Shown here: piece after piece, positions 45,751 through 54,914 of the stretch | Position numbering within the stretch: position 1 is the first letter of the stretch | Layout of the letters: every line of letters begins with the position of its first letter | Assembly: GCF_014695975.1 (NCBI RefSeq) | Contig: NZ_JACJPI010000031.1 | Coordinates: forward strand, 1-60,044 | Source: Leptolyngbya sp. FACHB-321 | GTDB taxonomy: Bacteria; Cyanobacteriota; Cyanobacteriia; Leptolyngbyales; Leptolyngbyaceae | Reading direction: 5' to 3' | Length of the DNA stretch: 60,044 nucleotides | Translations under genes and position numbers: made by a program | The notes under the pieces: generated by a model | What the model was told of the DNA's origin: nothing | The model's input: the letters and a program-made list of their open reading frames with translations, nothing else | Database searches by the model: none

Positions 45751-46785
45751 ATGGTTCAAGAGAGAGTCTTCCCAACGTTTCAAGCCGCTACTGCCACCGT
45801 GACAAAAGAAGAAGGGCTGTGGCTCTATGAAGACATGGTGCTGGGGCGCTTCTTTGAGGATAAATGCGCCGAGATGTATTATCGCGGCAAGATGTTTGGC
45901 TTCGTCCACCTCTACAACGGGCAAGAAGCTGTTTCAACGGGCGTGATTCAGGCGATGCGACCAGGTGAAGACTATGTTTGCAGCACCTACCGCGATCATG
46001 TTCATGCCTTGAGTGCAGGGGTGCCTGCGCGTAACGTGATGGCAGAGCTGTTTGGCAAAGAAACGGGCTGTAGCAAAGGGCGCGGTGGCTCCATGCACCT
46101 CTTTTCGGCAGAACATCGGATGCTGGGCGGCTACGCCTTCATTGGTGAAGGAATTCCTGTGGCAACGGGTGCAGCATTCCAGTCCAAATACCGTCGAGAG
46201 GCAATGGGCGATGCCTCGTCTGACCAGGTTACAGCAGCCTTCTTTGGTGATGGCACCACAAACAATGGACAATTTTTTGAATGCCTAAATATGGCGGCGC
46301 TGTGGAAGCTGCCGATTCTCTATGTGGTAGAGAACAATAAGTGGGCGATCGGCATGGCGCACGAACGCGCAACCTCTCAACCCGAAATTTACAAAAAAGC
46401 TAGTGTGTTTGGGATGCCTGGCTACGAGGTAGATGGCATGGATGTGCTAGCAGTTCGCGCCGTGGCGCAAGAAGCCGTAGCCCGTGCCCGTGCAGGTGAA
46501 GGTCCCACACTGATTGAATGCCTCACCTATCGCTTTCGAGGGCATTCGCTGGCAGATCCTGATGAGCTGCGATCGAAGGCAGAAAAAGAAGCCTGGTTCG
46601 CTCGTGATCCACTCAAGAAACTAGCGGCACATCTCCTTGAGCAAAACTTGGCAAGCCAAGACGAACTGAAGGCGATCGAAAAGAAAATTCAGGGAGTTGT
46701 CGAGGAAGCCGTAACGTTTGCTCTGGAAAGCCCCGAGCCAGATCCTAAGGATCTCTACAAGTACGTCTTCGCAGAGAACGATTAG
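45751..46785 (+). CDS. pdhA: Pyruvate dehydrogenase E1 component, alpha subunit
   Basis: 344-residue TPP-dependent subunit; with PdhB it decarboxylates pyruvate in the PDH complex. Seen: [64 protein letters not shown], the TPP motif [20 protein letters not shown] and [15 protein letters not shown], and phosphorylation-loop-like [16 protein letters not shown]. As in other cyanobacteria pdhA stands alone, apart from pdhB. Start ATG 45751. Confidence 0.96.
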   Translation: MVQERVFPTFQAATATVTKEEGLWLYEDMVLGRFFEDKCAEMYYRGKMFGFVHLYNGQEAVSTGVIQAMRPGEDYVCSTYRDHVHALSAGVPARNVMAELFGKETGCSKGRGGSMHLFSAEHRMLGGYAFIGEGIPVATGAAFQSKYRREAMGDASSDQVTAAFFGDGTTNNGQFFECLNMAALWKLPILYVVENNKWAIGMAHERATSQPEIYKKASVFGMPGYEVDGMDVLAVRAVAQEAVARARAGEGPTLIECLTYRFRGHSLADPDELRSKAEKEAWFARDPLKKLAAHLLEQNLASQDELKAIEKKIQGVVEEAVTFALESPEPDPKDLYKYVFAEND

Positions 46786-46817
46786 ACGCTGAACTCACAC
46801 GTTGGTGAAACTTCAGA

Positions 46818-47033
46818 ATGTATGTAGGTGAGACGCTAGAGCACTTTCAACAGCAGGTGTTGACTGAGTTAAAGCAGCTTACCCAGTGGCTCGATCGATT
46901 AAAAACTAAGGTCGAAATCGGCTACAAGTTCAACACCGACCGAAAGGTGTTCGATCGAGTCGTGCGACTGCTACCACCATCGCCGCCGCATCTGTATTTA
47001 TGCTCCAGCCAACAGAGCCTGTGTCTCTGGTGA
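46818..47033 (+). CDS. Hypothetical small protein, doubtful
   Basis: 71 residues from ATG 46818 (MYVGETLEHFQQQVLTELKQ). The first 50 residues read as an amphipathic helix plus KFNTDRKVFDRVVRLLP, but the last 20 (HLYLCSSQQSLCLW) look like non-coding translation. It fills a 345-bp gap between pdhA and ndhO, the only sizeable open frame there. No family recognised; it may be a decayed gene. Confidence 0.35.
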   Translation: MYVGETLEHFQQQVLTELKQLTQWLDRLKTKVEIGYKFNTDRKVFDRVVRLLPPSPPHLYLCSSQQSLCLW

Positions 47034-47130
47034 TGCGGCTAGTGACTGAGAGATATCATGGAAAGTGTGATCGTCCGTTCTGCTTCCGCCGTACAATGCT
47101 GAGAGACGTGAATCATTGACGGTAAGCGCT

Positions 47131-47346
47131 ATGCCAATCAAACGCGGTGACTTTGTGCGGGCTGTGAAAGAAAAGCTAGAAAACAGTTTGGAGGCACAGG
47201 CAAGCGATCCTCGCTTTTCGTCCTACATCTTTGAGACAAAGGGTGAAGTGGTTGACCTAAGCGGCGACTACGCCTTGGTTAAATTTGGCGTTACCCCAAC
47301 GCCGAATATTTGGCTGCGGCAGGATCAGCTCGAAGCGTTTAAGTAA
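47131..47346 (+). CDS. ndhO: NAD(P)H-quinone oxidoreductase subunit O
   Basis: 71-residue subunit of the cyanobacterial/plastid NDH-1 complex, which carries out cyclic electron flow and respiration at the thylakoid membrane. The sequence is highly typical: [40 protein letters not shown] and [15 protein letters not shown]. Start ATG 47131 matches the family; an in-frame TTG at 47116 is unlikely. Confidence 0.95.
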   Translation: MPIKRGDFVRAVKEKLENSLEAQASDPRFSSYIFETKGEVVDLSGDYALVKFGVTPTPNIWLRQDQLEAFK

Positions 47347-47487
47347 GGGGAAAGGCGTAAGGAGTAGGGGCAAATATTAAAACCATCATGATGGTTAGCT
47401 GCCCCAACGCTTTGAACTGTTATGAAATAGACGGTTCACGGCTCCTCGCTTTTAGCTCACCTCACTCCTTACCCCTCTCTCCTCTCC
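47347..47487. repeat. GTAAGGAGTAGGGG / CACTCCTTACCCC inverted repeat block upstream of mdh
   Basis: A purine-rich copy at 47347-47370 and a pyrimidine-rich inverted copy at 47462-47487 frame the ndhO-mdh spacer. Heptamer style ACTCCTT/CTCCTCT matches the other repeats. The frame upstream of mdh is open through the right copy (SPHSLPLSPL). Confidence 0.55.
47381..47396. promoter_or_regulatory. 16-bp perfect palindrome upstream of mdh
   Basis: AACCATCATGATGGTT is fully self-complementary and lies about 97 bp before the mdh start codon, 35 bp after the ndhO stop. It could be a regulator binding site; no partner is known. Confidence 0.4.
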
Positions 47488-47492
47488 GAACT

Positions 47493-48464
47493 ATGGCTTT
47501 AACCCCGTCTACGATCGCCTGTTTTCCACCTCGCGTGACTGTTGTTGGCTCTGGCAACGTGGGTAGCGCCCTGGCACAGCGTCTTGCTGAGAAAAACCTT
47601 GCTGATGTTGTGCTGCTAGATGTAGTGGAAGGTCGCCCGCAGGGGTTGGCGCTGGATTTAATGCAGGCACGGGGCATTGAGCGGCACGATCGCCAAATTA
47701 TTGGCACGAATGATTATGCGGATACGGCAAACTCTGATGTCGTGGTGATTACTGCTGGGCTACCGCGCAAACCAGGCATGAGTCGAGATGATCTGATGCT
47801 GATCAACGGCAAGATTGTGCTGGAAGTGACGAAGCAGGCGATCGTCCACTCGCCCAACACGATCTTCATTGTTGTCACCAATCCCCTTGACCAGATGACG
47901 CACATCACCTGGAAAGCCAGCGGACTGCCGGTACATCAAGTAATGGGCATGGCTGGTGTGCTGGATTCTGCCCGGTTCCAGACCTTTGTGGCAATGGAGC
48001 TAGGCGTTTCAACAAGCGATATTAGCGCGACTGTGTTGGGTAGTCATGGTGACCTCATGGTGCCGCTGCCCCGCTATACGACCGTAAACGGCATTTCCAT
48101 TACAGAATTGATGGACGCTGACACCATCGAGCAGTTAATCGATCGCACCCGCAAAGGTGGTGCCGAAATTGTGGACTTGATGAAAACAGGCAGTGCATTC
48201 TACGCGCCATCGTCCTCTACCTGCGTCATGGTGGAGTCGATTTTGCTCAACAAGTGCCGTATTCTGCCTGTCACGACGTATCTTCAAGGTCAATACGGCT
48301 TGCGTGATGTCTTTGTAGGAGTGCCTTGTCGTCTCGGCTGCCAGGGCATTGAGAGCGTGCTAGAACTGGATTTGACCGAGGCGGAACAGCTAGCACTGCA
48401 TCAATCCGCTGAAGCTGTACGGCAAACCAGCGATCGCATTGAGGCATTACTGGCATCAAGCTAA
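47493..48464 (+). CDS. mdh: Malate dehydrogenase (LDH-like type)
   Basis: 323 residues from ATG 47493 (MALTPSTIACFPPRVTVVGSG). NAD-binding motif VTVVGSGNVGSALAQRL, substrate loop GLPRKPGMSRDDLMLING with the arginines characteristic of malate over lactate specificity, NPLDQMTHITWKASG, and catalytic His in VLGSHGDLMVPLPR. Interconverts malate and oxaloacetate. The frame stays open 35 codons upstream, but that stretch is repeat-derived. A 20-bp tandem duplication spans its stop codon. Confidence 0.95.
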   Translation: MALTPSTIACFPPRVTVVGSGNVGSALAQRLAEKNLADVVLLDVVEGRPQGLALDLMQARGIERHDRQIIGTNDYADTANSDVVVITAGLPRKPGMSRDDLMLINGKIVLEVTKQAIVHSPNTIFIVVTNPLDQMTHITWKASGLPVHQVMGMAGVLDSARFQTFVAMELGVSTSDISATVLGSHGDLMVPLPRYTTVNGISITELMDADTIEQLIDRTRKGGAEIVDLMKTGSAFYAPSSSTCVMVESILLNKCRILPVTTYLQGQYGLRDVFVGVPCRLGCQGIESVLELDLTEAEQLALHQSAEAVRQTSDRIEALLASS

Positions 48465-48490
48465 TTCAACTGGCATCAAGCTAATTCAAC
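48451..48490. repeat. Perfect 20-bp tandem duplication across the mdh stop
   Basis: The unit TGGCATCAAGCTAATTCAAC occurs twice with no mismatch (48451-48470, 48471-48490). The stop codon TAA (48462-48464) lies in the first unit, so the duplication does not change the protein. Confidence 0.9.
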
Positions 48491-48506
48491 AATTGAGAGG
48501 GTGGGC

Positions 48507-49055
48507 ATGAAGGTCGATCGCGTCAGTATTCTACTTGCCAGTCTATGGCTTGGGTTAACCTTGTCAGCTACTTGTTCTACGGTTGCCACTGCTCAACAAG
48601 CCCCAGATTTGATTAAACAGTCGCGCACTTCGGCGATGAGTGAACGCCAGATTCGCGACATTCTTGACGCGATAGCAAAAGCAACGCAGCAGCAAGATGT
48701 TGATGGCATTGTGAAGTACATGGCTCCTAAGATTGCCATCAAGATGACTCTACGCTTAGGCAAAGCCTCCCAGCAGCTCAGTCTGACACGAGAACAGTAC
48801 CGTCAGTATCTTGAGCAGGGCTTTGCCCTGCTCCAACGTTATGATAGCCAGTACAAAAACCTCAAAATTCAGATTGCGTCCAGTGGGCAAACGGGAACAG
48901 CAACCTACACGCTTCTAGAAGAAGCAACCCTGAAAGGACAGCCAGGGACTTTGATCTCAACCTCTCAAGAAACGGTCAAATTTGAGCGCATCAAGGGACA
49001 AATTTTGGCAACAACAGTAACCAGCAAATCAACGATCGAGATGAAGCGAATTTGA
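48507..49055 (+). CDS. Exported hypothetical protein (NTF2-like/DUF-type)
   Basis: 182 residues from ATG 48507 (MKVDRVSILLASLWLGLTL); a GTG at 48501 would add two. Signal peptide: hydrophobic core ending TCSTVATAQQAPD. The mature part starts with helix MSERQIRDILDAIAKATQQQDVDGIVKYMAP and continues with beta strands (ATYTLLEEATLK, TSQETVKFERI), the layout of an NTF2-like cone fold. No catalytic motif. Unknown function, periplasmic location inferred. Confidence 0.7.
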   Translation: MKVDRVSILLASLWLGLTLSATCSTVATAQQAPDLIKQSRTSAMSERQIRDILDAIAKATQQQDVDGIVKYMAPKIAIKMTLRLGKASQQLSLTREQYRQYLEQGFALLQRYDSQYKNLKIQIASSGQTGTATYTLLEEATLKGQPGTLISTSQETVKFERIKGQILATTVTSKSTIEMKRI

Positions 49056-49101
49056 GGTTAAGTAAAAACTGTGTTGGTGAAGCCAGTGAACTGACTGACC
49101 T

Positions 49102-49938
49102 TCAACGCTGACCGACAAACGTCTTCTCAGCAGGACCCGTCATGTAAAGTCGATCGTCCGCTTCAGACCATTCTATTTGCAGCAGTCCACCAGGTAGTTC
49201 AACGGTGGCGCGTCGATCGCACTTCCCATTCAAAACGCCTGCAACCAATGAAGCACAAGCGCCTGTCCCACACGCTAGCGTGATGCCAGCGCCTCGTTCC
49301 CAGACGCGCATTTTGAGATAATCCGATCGCACCACTTGAATAAATTCTGTGTTGATCTTCTTCGGAAAAACGGCATGAGTTTCAAACTGAGGACCAACCG
49401 TTTCTAGCGGAATCGCCGCCACATCCTCGACAAACGTAATGCAGTGGGGGTTGCCCATATTGACGCAAGTCACTTGCCATGTTCTTCCAGCCACCTCCAG
49501 TGGTTGATTCACCACTTTTTGATCGGCTGCTGTTAGCGTTGTGGGAATTTCGGCTGCTAACAAGCGGGGTTTGCCCATGTCGACCGTAATGAGTCCATTC
49601 GCTTCTAGCTTGGGCGTAATCAACCCGCCTAGCGTGTGAATTTTGTAGGAACGAGGTTCTGTTATTTCCTCTAGCTCGGCAATGAATTTAGCGAGACAAC
49701 GAATGCCGTTGCCACACATTTCGGGTTCCGAACCATCGTTGTTGAAGATTCGCATTGTGTAATCGGTGTCGTCCTGCCCCGGTAGGGCAAAGATGACACC
49801 ATCAGCACCAATCCCAAAGTGACGATCGCACCACTTTACCGCGTCGTCTGGGGTCAACCGTGGCTCTGATGCGCTTCGGTTGTCAATCAAAATGAAATCG
49901 TTGCCCAAGCCATGATATTTGGTAAATTCGATTGCCAT
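49102..49938 (-). CDS. dapF: Diaminopimelate epimerase
   Basis: Interconverts LL- and meso-DAP for lysine and peptidoglycan synthesis. 278 residues. Both catalytic cysteines are present: PEMCGNGIRCLAKF and ITLACGTGACASLVAG. N-terminal FTKYHGLGNDFILIDNR and RHFGIGADGVIF are typical. Divergent from hfq; the dapF/hfq neighbourhood also occurs in Synechocystis (established knowledge as I recall it). Length and motifs normal. Confidence 0.96.
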   Translation of the reverse strand: MAIEFTKYHGLGNDFILIDNRSASEPRLTPDDAVKWCDRHFGIGADGVIFALPGQDDTDYTMRIFNNDGSEPEMCGNGIRCLAKFIAELEEITEPRSYKIHTLGGLITPKLEANGLITVDMGKPRLLAAEIPTTLTAADQKVVNQPLEVAGRTWQVTCVNMGNPHCITFVEDVAAIPLETVGPQFETHAVFPKKINTEFIQVVRSDYLKMRVWERGAGITLACGTGACASLVAGVLNGKCDRRATVELPGGLLQIEWSEADDRLYMTGPAEKTFVGQR

Positions 49939-50014
49939 GATTCTGCTAAGAAGTGATGTGAAAAGGACTCTGGTGAGGAATGATAGAGGGGGAAAGACAA
50001 TGATGAGGGATGCA

Positions 50015-50065
50015 GGCTAACAGCTAAAACGTTTTAGTCTTTAGCCTTCAGTCTTTAGCCTTTAG
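50015..50065. repeat. CTAAAAC/GTTTTAG and CTTTAGCCTT repeats upstream of hfq
   Basis: GGCTAACAGCTAAAAC followed by GTTTTAGTCTTTAGCC forms an imperfect palindrome; AGTCTTTAGCCTT is repeated directly. The block ends at the hfq ribosome-binding site (AGGAG, 50064-50068). Confidence 0.5.
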
Positions 50066-50079
50066 GAGAAACGACCATC

Positions 50080-50298
50080 ATGGCGACAGAACTAGAAACC
50101 GGATCACCAAGTGTCCGTCAGATTCAGGAGATGATTCGGGAAGGGACAGAAGTAGAGTTAAAGCTAGTGACAGGCGATCTGTTGGCTGGCAAAGTCCGCT
50201 GGCAAGATAACGATTGTATCGCGCTGGTAGACCAGTACGACCAGGTGACGATCGTCTGGCGGCAGGCAGTGGTGTATCTCAAACCCAGAGTTGCATGA
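50080..50298 (+). CDS. hfq: RNA chaperone Hfq (cyanobacterial type)
   Basis: 72-residue Sm-fold protein. Pattern of cyanobacterial Hfq: PSVRQIQEMIREGTEVELKL, TGDLLAGKVRWQDNDCIALVDQ, and IVWRQAVVYLKP in place of the enterobacterial YKHAI motif. In cyanobacteria the protein is known to bind the pilus base and is needed for motility rather than classic sRNA pairing. ATG 50080 is preceded by AGGAG. Confidence 0.92.
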   Translation: MATELETGSPSVRQIQEMIREGTEVELKLVTGDLLAGKVRWQDNDCIALVDQYDQVTIVWRQAVVYLKPRVA

Positions 50299-50320
50299 GG
50301 CTTTGTAGCAAGCGACAGTC

Positions 50321-50441
50321 AGCGGTCAGCAAGTGAAAATCGGGGCAGGGGAGGCTGAGGGAACCGGGGAAGTGACCCTTAACACGGCTAGAAGCAGCAA
50401 TCGGATTAGCATTAAAAGCTGACTGCTGAAAGCTGACCGCT
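50321..50441. repeat. 121-bp element with AGCGGTCAGC inverted ends
   Basis: AGCGGTCAGC (50321-50330) and GCTGACCGCT (50432-50441) are exact inverted copies; just inside the right end is AAAAGCTGACTGCTGAAAGC, nearly identical to the right end of the 40007-40122 element. Interior includes GGGGCAGGGGAGGCTGAGGG-type repeat. No ORF. Confidence 0.5.
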
Positions 50442-50446
50442 AAACG

Positions 50447-52510
50447 CTACACCAGCCCCCACTGATCAAAAAGAAAAGCGTACTCAAACGCTATCTCTTT
50501 AAGGCTTTCGTAGCGCCCTGATGCGCCGCCATGCCCTGCACCCATATTGGTTTTGAGCAACAGGCAATTGTGATCCGTTTTAAGCGATCGCAGCTTTGCC
50601 GTCCACTTTGCAGGTTCCCAATACGCTACACGTGCATCGTTTAAGCCTGCTGTAATCAACAGATTAGGGTAGTCTTTGGCTTCAACCCTGTCATAGGGCG
50701 AGTAGGACTTCATGTAGTCATAGAACGTTTTGTCGTTTGGATCACCCCATTCTTCGCGCTCCATAACGGAAAGCGGTAGATGGTCATCCAGAATTGTGGT
50801 GACAACATCAACAAACGGAACATGGGCAACCACTGCCTTAAAGAGGTCGGGTCGCAAGTTAATGACGGCACCCATAAGCAAGCCGCCTGCACTGCCACCG
50901 ACAACGGCTAACTGTTCCTTAGAAGTCCAGCCTTGAGCAATGAGATGTTCGCTACAGGCAATGAAGTCGGTAAACGTATTTTTCTTCTTAAGAAATTTGC
51001 CGTCTTCGTACCACTGACGACCCATCTCTGACCCACCGCGAATATGAGCGATCGCCACTACTACGCCTCGCTCCAGCAGCGACAGGCGAGTAGATGAGAA
51101 GGCGGCGGGATAGCTGAACCCATACGAACCGTAACCCGTCAGCAATAAAGGCTTTGCGCCGTTTTGCTCCAGTCCTTTTTTGTACACGATCGAGATCGGC
51201 ACCTGTGTACCGTCGGTAGCGGTTGCCATCAGGCGATCACTAGCGTATTGCGTGCGATCATAGCCACCCAGCACAGGAGTCTCTTTTTTTAGTTCCCGCT
51301 CTTGCGTTTCCAGGTTGTAGTCAAAGACCGATCGAGGCGTTACCAGCGACGTATAGTTAAACCGCAGAATCTCTGTGTCGAACTCTGGATTGCTGCCCTC
51401 ATCCGCGCTGTAGGTCGGGTCAGGGAATTGGATGAAGTGTTCTTCGCCACTGGCAAGCTGCCGCACTCGAATGGTAGGTAAACCAGACTCCCGCTCATAA
51501 ATCACGAGATGCTTAGCAAACGCGCTGACACCTTCTAGCAAAACCTGATCGCGATGGGGAATGACCAGTTGCCAGTTGTCCTTTGCAGGAGTTGTGACTG
51601 GCGTTTGCATGAGTTTGAAATTTAGCGCCTCATCGTTCGTCACGATATAAAAGGAATCGCTGTGATGCTCAACCTGATACTCAATACCCGACGATCGAGG
51701 CTGAATCACCTGAAATTTACCCTCTGGCTGATTCGCATCCAGATAATGCACCTCAGACGTAATTTTGCTTCCTAGCTCCAGCAAAATATAGGCATCGCTG
51801 CGTGTCTTGCCCACGCTCAAAAAGTAAGATTCATCTGCTTCAGAGTAAACCAACTCATCGTCACTTGCCGCACTGCTCAACCGATGACGCATCAGCTTAA
51901 AGGGACGATTTGCCTCATCCATCAGCGTATAAAAGATGGTCTGATTGTCGTTACCCCAGGCAAACCCATAGCCCGTTTCAAGAATAGTTTCAGGATAAAG
52001 CTGCCCCGTTGCTAGATCTAAAAAGAACAACGTGTAGCGCTCTGAGCCAGTCGTGTCTACTGAGTACGCTAAAAGCTGATGGTTTGGGCTAATGTCAAAC
52101 AGTCCCAACTCAAAGAAATCATGCCCCTCTGCTAAAGCATTCTGGTCAAGGAGTACTGTTTCGGGCGCATCCAGGCTACCCGCTTTACGGCAATAGATGG
52201 GGTAGGCTTTGCCCGTTTCAGTACGGGAGTAGTAGTAATAATCGCCTTTACGGTAGGGCACCGACAGGTCAGTCTCTTGAATCCGCGCCAGCATCTCGTC
52301 ATACAATGCCGTTTGTAGGGACTCTGTATGCGCCATCACCGCTTTGGTGTAATCATTTTCAGCCTCAAGGTACGCGATGACGTTGGGCTCGTCGCGGTAG
52401 CGCAGCCAGAAATAATCATCGGTGCGATCATCTCCGTGGATCGACAATCGGTGCGGCTGCTTGTCAGCGATCGGTGGCAAGACAGTAGAAGACACAACAC
52501 GTTGATTCAT
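50447..52510 (-). CDS. ptrB: Oligopeptidase B (S9A prolyl oligopeptidase family)
   Basis: 687-residue serine peptidase cleaving short peptides after basic residues. N-terminal seven-bladed propeller region (from HGDDRTDDYFWLRYRDEPNVIAYLEAEN) and C-terminal alpha/beta hydrolase domain with LLLTGYGSYGFSYP, IAHIRGGSEMGRQWYEDGK, nucleophile Ser in VVGGSAGGLLMGAVIN, Asp in LLITAGLNDARVAYWEPAKW and His in GAGHGGASGRYESL. Length and motifs match S9A oligopeptidase B; cytoplasmic (no signal). Confidence 0.93.
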   Translation of the reverse strand: MNQRVVSSTVLPPIADKQPHRLSIHGDDRTDDYFWLRYRDEPNVIAYLEAENDYTKAVMAHTESLQTALYDEMLARIQETDLSVPYRKGDYYYYSRTETGKAYPIYCRKAGSLDAPETVLLDQNALAEGHDFFELGLFDISPNHQLLAYSVDTTGSERYTLFFLDLATGQLYPETILETGYGFAWGNDNQTIFYTLMDEANRPFKLMRHRLSSAASDDELVYSEADESYFLSVGKTRSDAYILLELGSKITSEVHYLDANQPEGKFQVIQPRSSGIEYQVEHHSDSFYIVTNDEALNFKLMQTPVTTPAKDNWQLVIPHRDQVLLEGVSAFAKHLVIYERESGLPTIRVRQLASGEEHFIQFPDPTYSADEGSNPEFDTEILRFNYTSLVTPRSVFDYNLETQERELKKETPVLGGYDRTQYASDRLMATATDGTQVPISIVYKKGLEQNGAKPLLLTGYGSYGFSYPAAFSSTRLSLLERGVVVAIAHIRGGSEMGRQWYEDGKFLKKKNTFTDFIACSEHLIAQGWTSKEQLAVVGGSAGGLLMGAVINLRPDLFKAVVAHVPFVDVVTTILDDHLPLSVMEREEWGDPNDKTFYDYMKSYSPYDRVEAKDYPNLLITAGLNDARVAYWEPAKWTAKLRSLKTDHNCLLLKTNMGAGHGGASGRYESLKEIAFEYAFLFDQWGLV

Positions 52511-52743
52511 TAGTTACCGTTAGTGACCATGGGTAGAATGTTATCCCTCTTCTCGTTTGCTAGCAGAACCATCGACACTTGCAAGGAGAACAGGGGTTAT
52601 AAGTAAATTAAATAGGAATTTTTACTCAGCAACTAGGTGAAACGAGCAGATCTTGCTAATGTGGAGCAGAAAGTATCTTAAGATTATCGTAAGAATTAAG
52701 CTTATTTCTAGAAGCTGATTACCAATCACCAGGAGGACTGTTT

Positions 52744-53823
52744 ATGGCGCTCGTACCACTGAGACTGTTGCTCGATCACGCAGCAGAAAATGGCTACGGC
52801 ATCCCTGCCTATAATGTCAACAATTTGGAGCAGATCCGGGCAATTCTGTACGCTGCTAGCGAAACCGATAGCCCTGTAATTTTGCAAGCGTCTCGTGGTG
52901 CCCGCAATTATGCTGGCGAAAACTTCCTCCGCCACCTAATTCTGGCTGCGATCGAAACCTATCCTGACATCCCCATCGTGATGCACCAGGATCACGGCAA
53001 CGCGCCTTCCACCTGCTACTCTGCCATGAAGAACGGCTTCAGCAGCGTCATGATGGATGGCTCCTTGCAAGCTGATGCAAAGACGCCTGCTAGCTTTGAG
53101 TACAACGTCAACACCACCAGAGAAGTGGTCAAGGTCGCTCATGCGATCGGCGTGAGCGTTGAAGGCGAACTCGGTTGCTTGGGTTCTCTGGAAACAGGCA
53201 AAGGCGAAGCAGAAGATGGTCACGGGTTTGAAGGTGCGCTTTCTCACGACCAACTGCTGACCGACCCCGATGAAGCTGTTGAATTCGTAGAGCAAACTCA
53301 AGTAGATGCGTTGGCAGTGGCGATCGGTACCAGCCACGGTGCCTATAAGTTCACCCGCAAACCAACAGGCGAGATTCTGGCAATCAGCCGCATTGAAGAA
53401 ATTCACCGTCGCCTGCCCAACACACATTTGGTCATGCATGGTTCTTCCTCTGTGCCCGAAGACCTAATTGCAATCATTAACCAGTACGGTGGTGCGATTC
53501 CTGAGACCTATGGTGTGCCTGTCGAAGAAATTCAAAAGGGCATCAAGAGCGGTGTACGGAAGGTTAACATTGACACCGACAACCGTTTGGCAATTACTGC
53601 TGCGGTGCGTGAAGCGCTGGCAAAAGAGCCAAAGGAATTTGACCCCCGTCACTTCTTGAAGCCCTCCATCAAATATATGCAAAAGGTTTGTAGCGATCGC
53701 TATGAACAGTTTGGTACCGCAGGCAACGCCAGCAAGATCAAGCAAATTGGCTTGGATGAGTACGCCGCTAAGTACGCTAAAGGCGAACTGGCAGCCGTCA
53801 CCAAAAAGGCTGTAGGCGTGTAA
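52744..53823 (+). CDS. fba: Fructose-bisphosphate aldolase class II
   Basis: Zn-dependent aldolase for glycolysis and the Calvin cycle; it also makes sedoheptulose-1,7-bisphosphate. 359 residues. Seen: [19 protein letters not shown], zinc His and catalytic Asp in [50 protein letters not shown] and [16 protein letters not shown] strong ribosome-binding site AGGAGG (52731-52736) lies 7 bp before the ATG, and a clear terminator follows, indicating a highly expressed single-gene unit. Confidence 0.97.
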   Translation: MALVPLRLLLDHAAENGYGIPAYNVNNLEQIRAILYAASETDSPVILQASRGARNYAGENFLRHLILAAIETYPDIPIVMHQDHGNAPSTCYSAMKNGFSSVMMDGSLQADAKTPASFEYNVNTTREVVKVAHAIGVSVEGELGCLGSLETGKGEAEDGHGFEGALSHDQLLTDPDEAVEFVEQTQVDALAVAIGTSHGAYKFTRKPTGEILAISRIEEIHRRLPNTHLVMHGSSSVPEDLIAIINQYGGAIPETYGVPVEEIQKGIKSGVRKVNIDTDNRLAITAAVREALAKEPKEFDPRHFLKPSIKYMQKVCSDRYEQFGTAGNASKIKQIGLDEYAAKYAKGELAAVTKKAVGV

Positions 53824-53849
53824 TTACTTCGTCTGAAGTAAAACTTGTT

Positions 53850-53887
53850 AAAATACCCGGATAGCTTTACTGCTGTCCGGGTATTTT
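53850..53887 (+). terminator. Rho-independent terminator of fba
   Basis: Perfect 12-bp stem AAAATACCCGGA / TCCGGGTATTTT with a 14-nt loop, the right arm ending in TTTTAATG. It begins 26 bp after the fba stop. Confidence 0.85.
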
Positions 53888-53973
53888 AATGCAACAGCTA
53901 ACCCGCTATTGCTAACTTACGAACAACAGAACAGCAAGGGTTGTGCTATGCGTAAAACTCTATGAGACCAATC

Positions 53974-54816
53974 ATGTCATTAGCGACAGAAAGTAACGAA
54001 CCAAATGAGATACAAACGGAGGCTAGTGCAGCGGCAACCGTTGAAGCAAAAAGCTTGCGATCTGCCCCTTTACTGAAGCAAGGGCGGTTTATCTCACCAA
54101 AAAATGATCAGCCAACTCTATTAGGGCACATTGTTATTTCAACTAGCTTGATTCTAGGCATTTGTTTAAGCTATGCACTGATGTTTTGGTTTGCAGGCAC
54201 AAAACAAGATGAGTGGTTAAGCGTAACCTCTTCACTAGAAGAAAAAGCAGTCAATACCGCGATCGCTAATCTACCCACTAAACCGGCTGAAAAAGCACGA
54301 CTCATTGATCAGTTTGACCAGATTCAAGACCGGATTCAGAAGCATGGTAGTGTTATGGGCTTCTTTTACAAGCAATATTATATTTCGCTCTCAATGATTT
54401 GTGGCGGTAGCGTAATTGCTTCGATCTGCTTATTTTTTATTAGTAAAAGCGGCTGGGAGCGAGTCAATAACGCTTTGATTAATATCTTTATTGTTTCATC
54501 CAGCACTGTAATCTTGTATGGGAATATTTCTTTAGTGTTTAAACAGGAAGAAAACATCAAGGATAATCAAGCGCTTTATCTTAGCTACTTTGCCTTAAGA
54601 AATGAGATGTTGAGCTATTGGGCGACGCAACAAGTTAGTACAGGCGACACAATAGTGCCAGCAGCAAAATTTATTCACTATATGGATGGGCGATTGCAAG
54701 AGCTTAGTCAAATCCGGCTTGGCTTTGATGCTACAGGCATCACGGATTTGGGCGATCAGATGAAACAACTCGATGGCTCCAGCCAAAAGCAAGCTCAACC
54801 TAACGTAAAAAAATAA
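53974..54816 (+). CDS. Hypothetical membrane protein with three predicted helices
   Basis: About 280 residues from ATG 53974 (MSLATESNEPNEIQTEASAA). Order: ~50-residue charged cytoplasmic N-tail, helix VISTSLILGICLSYALMFWF, a ~65-residue loop with helical coiled segment (KARLIDQFDQIQDRIQKHGS), then two close helices (ISLSMICGGSVIASICLFFI, ALINIFIVSSSTVILYGNIS), and a soluble C-terminus (NEMLSYWATQQVSTGDTIVP). No family recognised. A+T-rich compared with neighbours. Followed after 98 bp by another unknown gene on the same strand, perhaps a unit. Confidence 0.65.
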   Translation: MSLATESNEPNEIQTEASAAATVEAKSLRSAPLLKQGRFISPKNDQPTLLGHIVISTSLILGICLSYALMFWFAGTKQDEWLSVTSSLEEKAVNTAIANLPTKPAEKARLIDQFDQIQDRIQKHGSVMGFFYKQYYISLSMICGGSVIASICLFFISKSGWERVNNALINIFIVSSSTVILYGNISLVFKQEENIKDNQALYLSYFALRNEMLSYWATQQVSTGDTIVPAAKFIHYMDGRLQELSQIRLGFDATGITDLGDQMKQLDGSSQKQAQPNVKK

Positions 54817-54914
54817 CCTTATCTATAAGTAGGCGTTAAACCAGTGCTGTAGCTGAATTGGGTATGCTTTTGATTAAGAATAAGAAGTAAATTTCAGAAA
54901 ACAGCAGTTCACGT

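Noticed and set aside
53464-53745. Minus-strand frames inside the aldolase gene
   Set aside because: Antisense shadow of a highly conserved gene.
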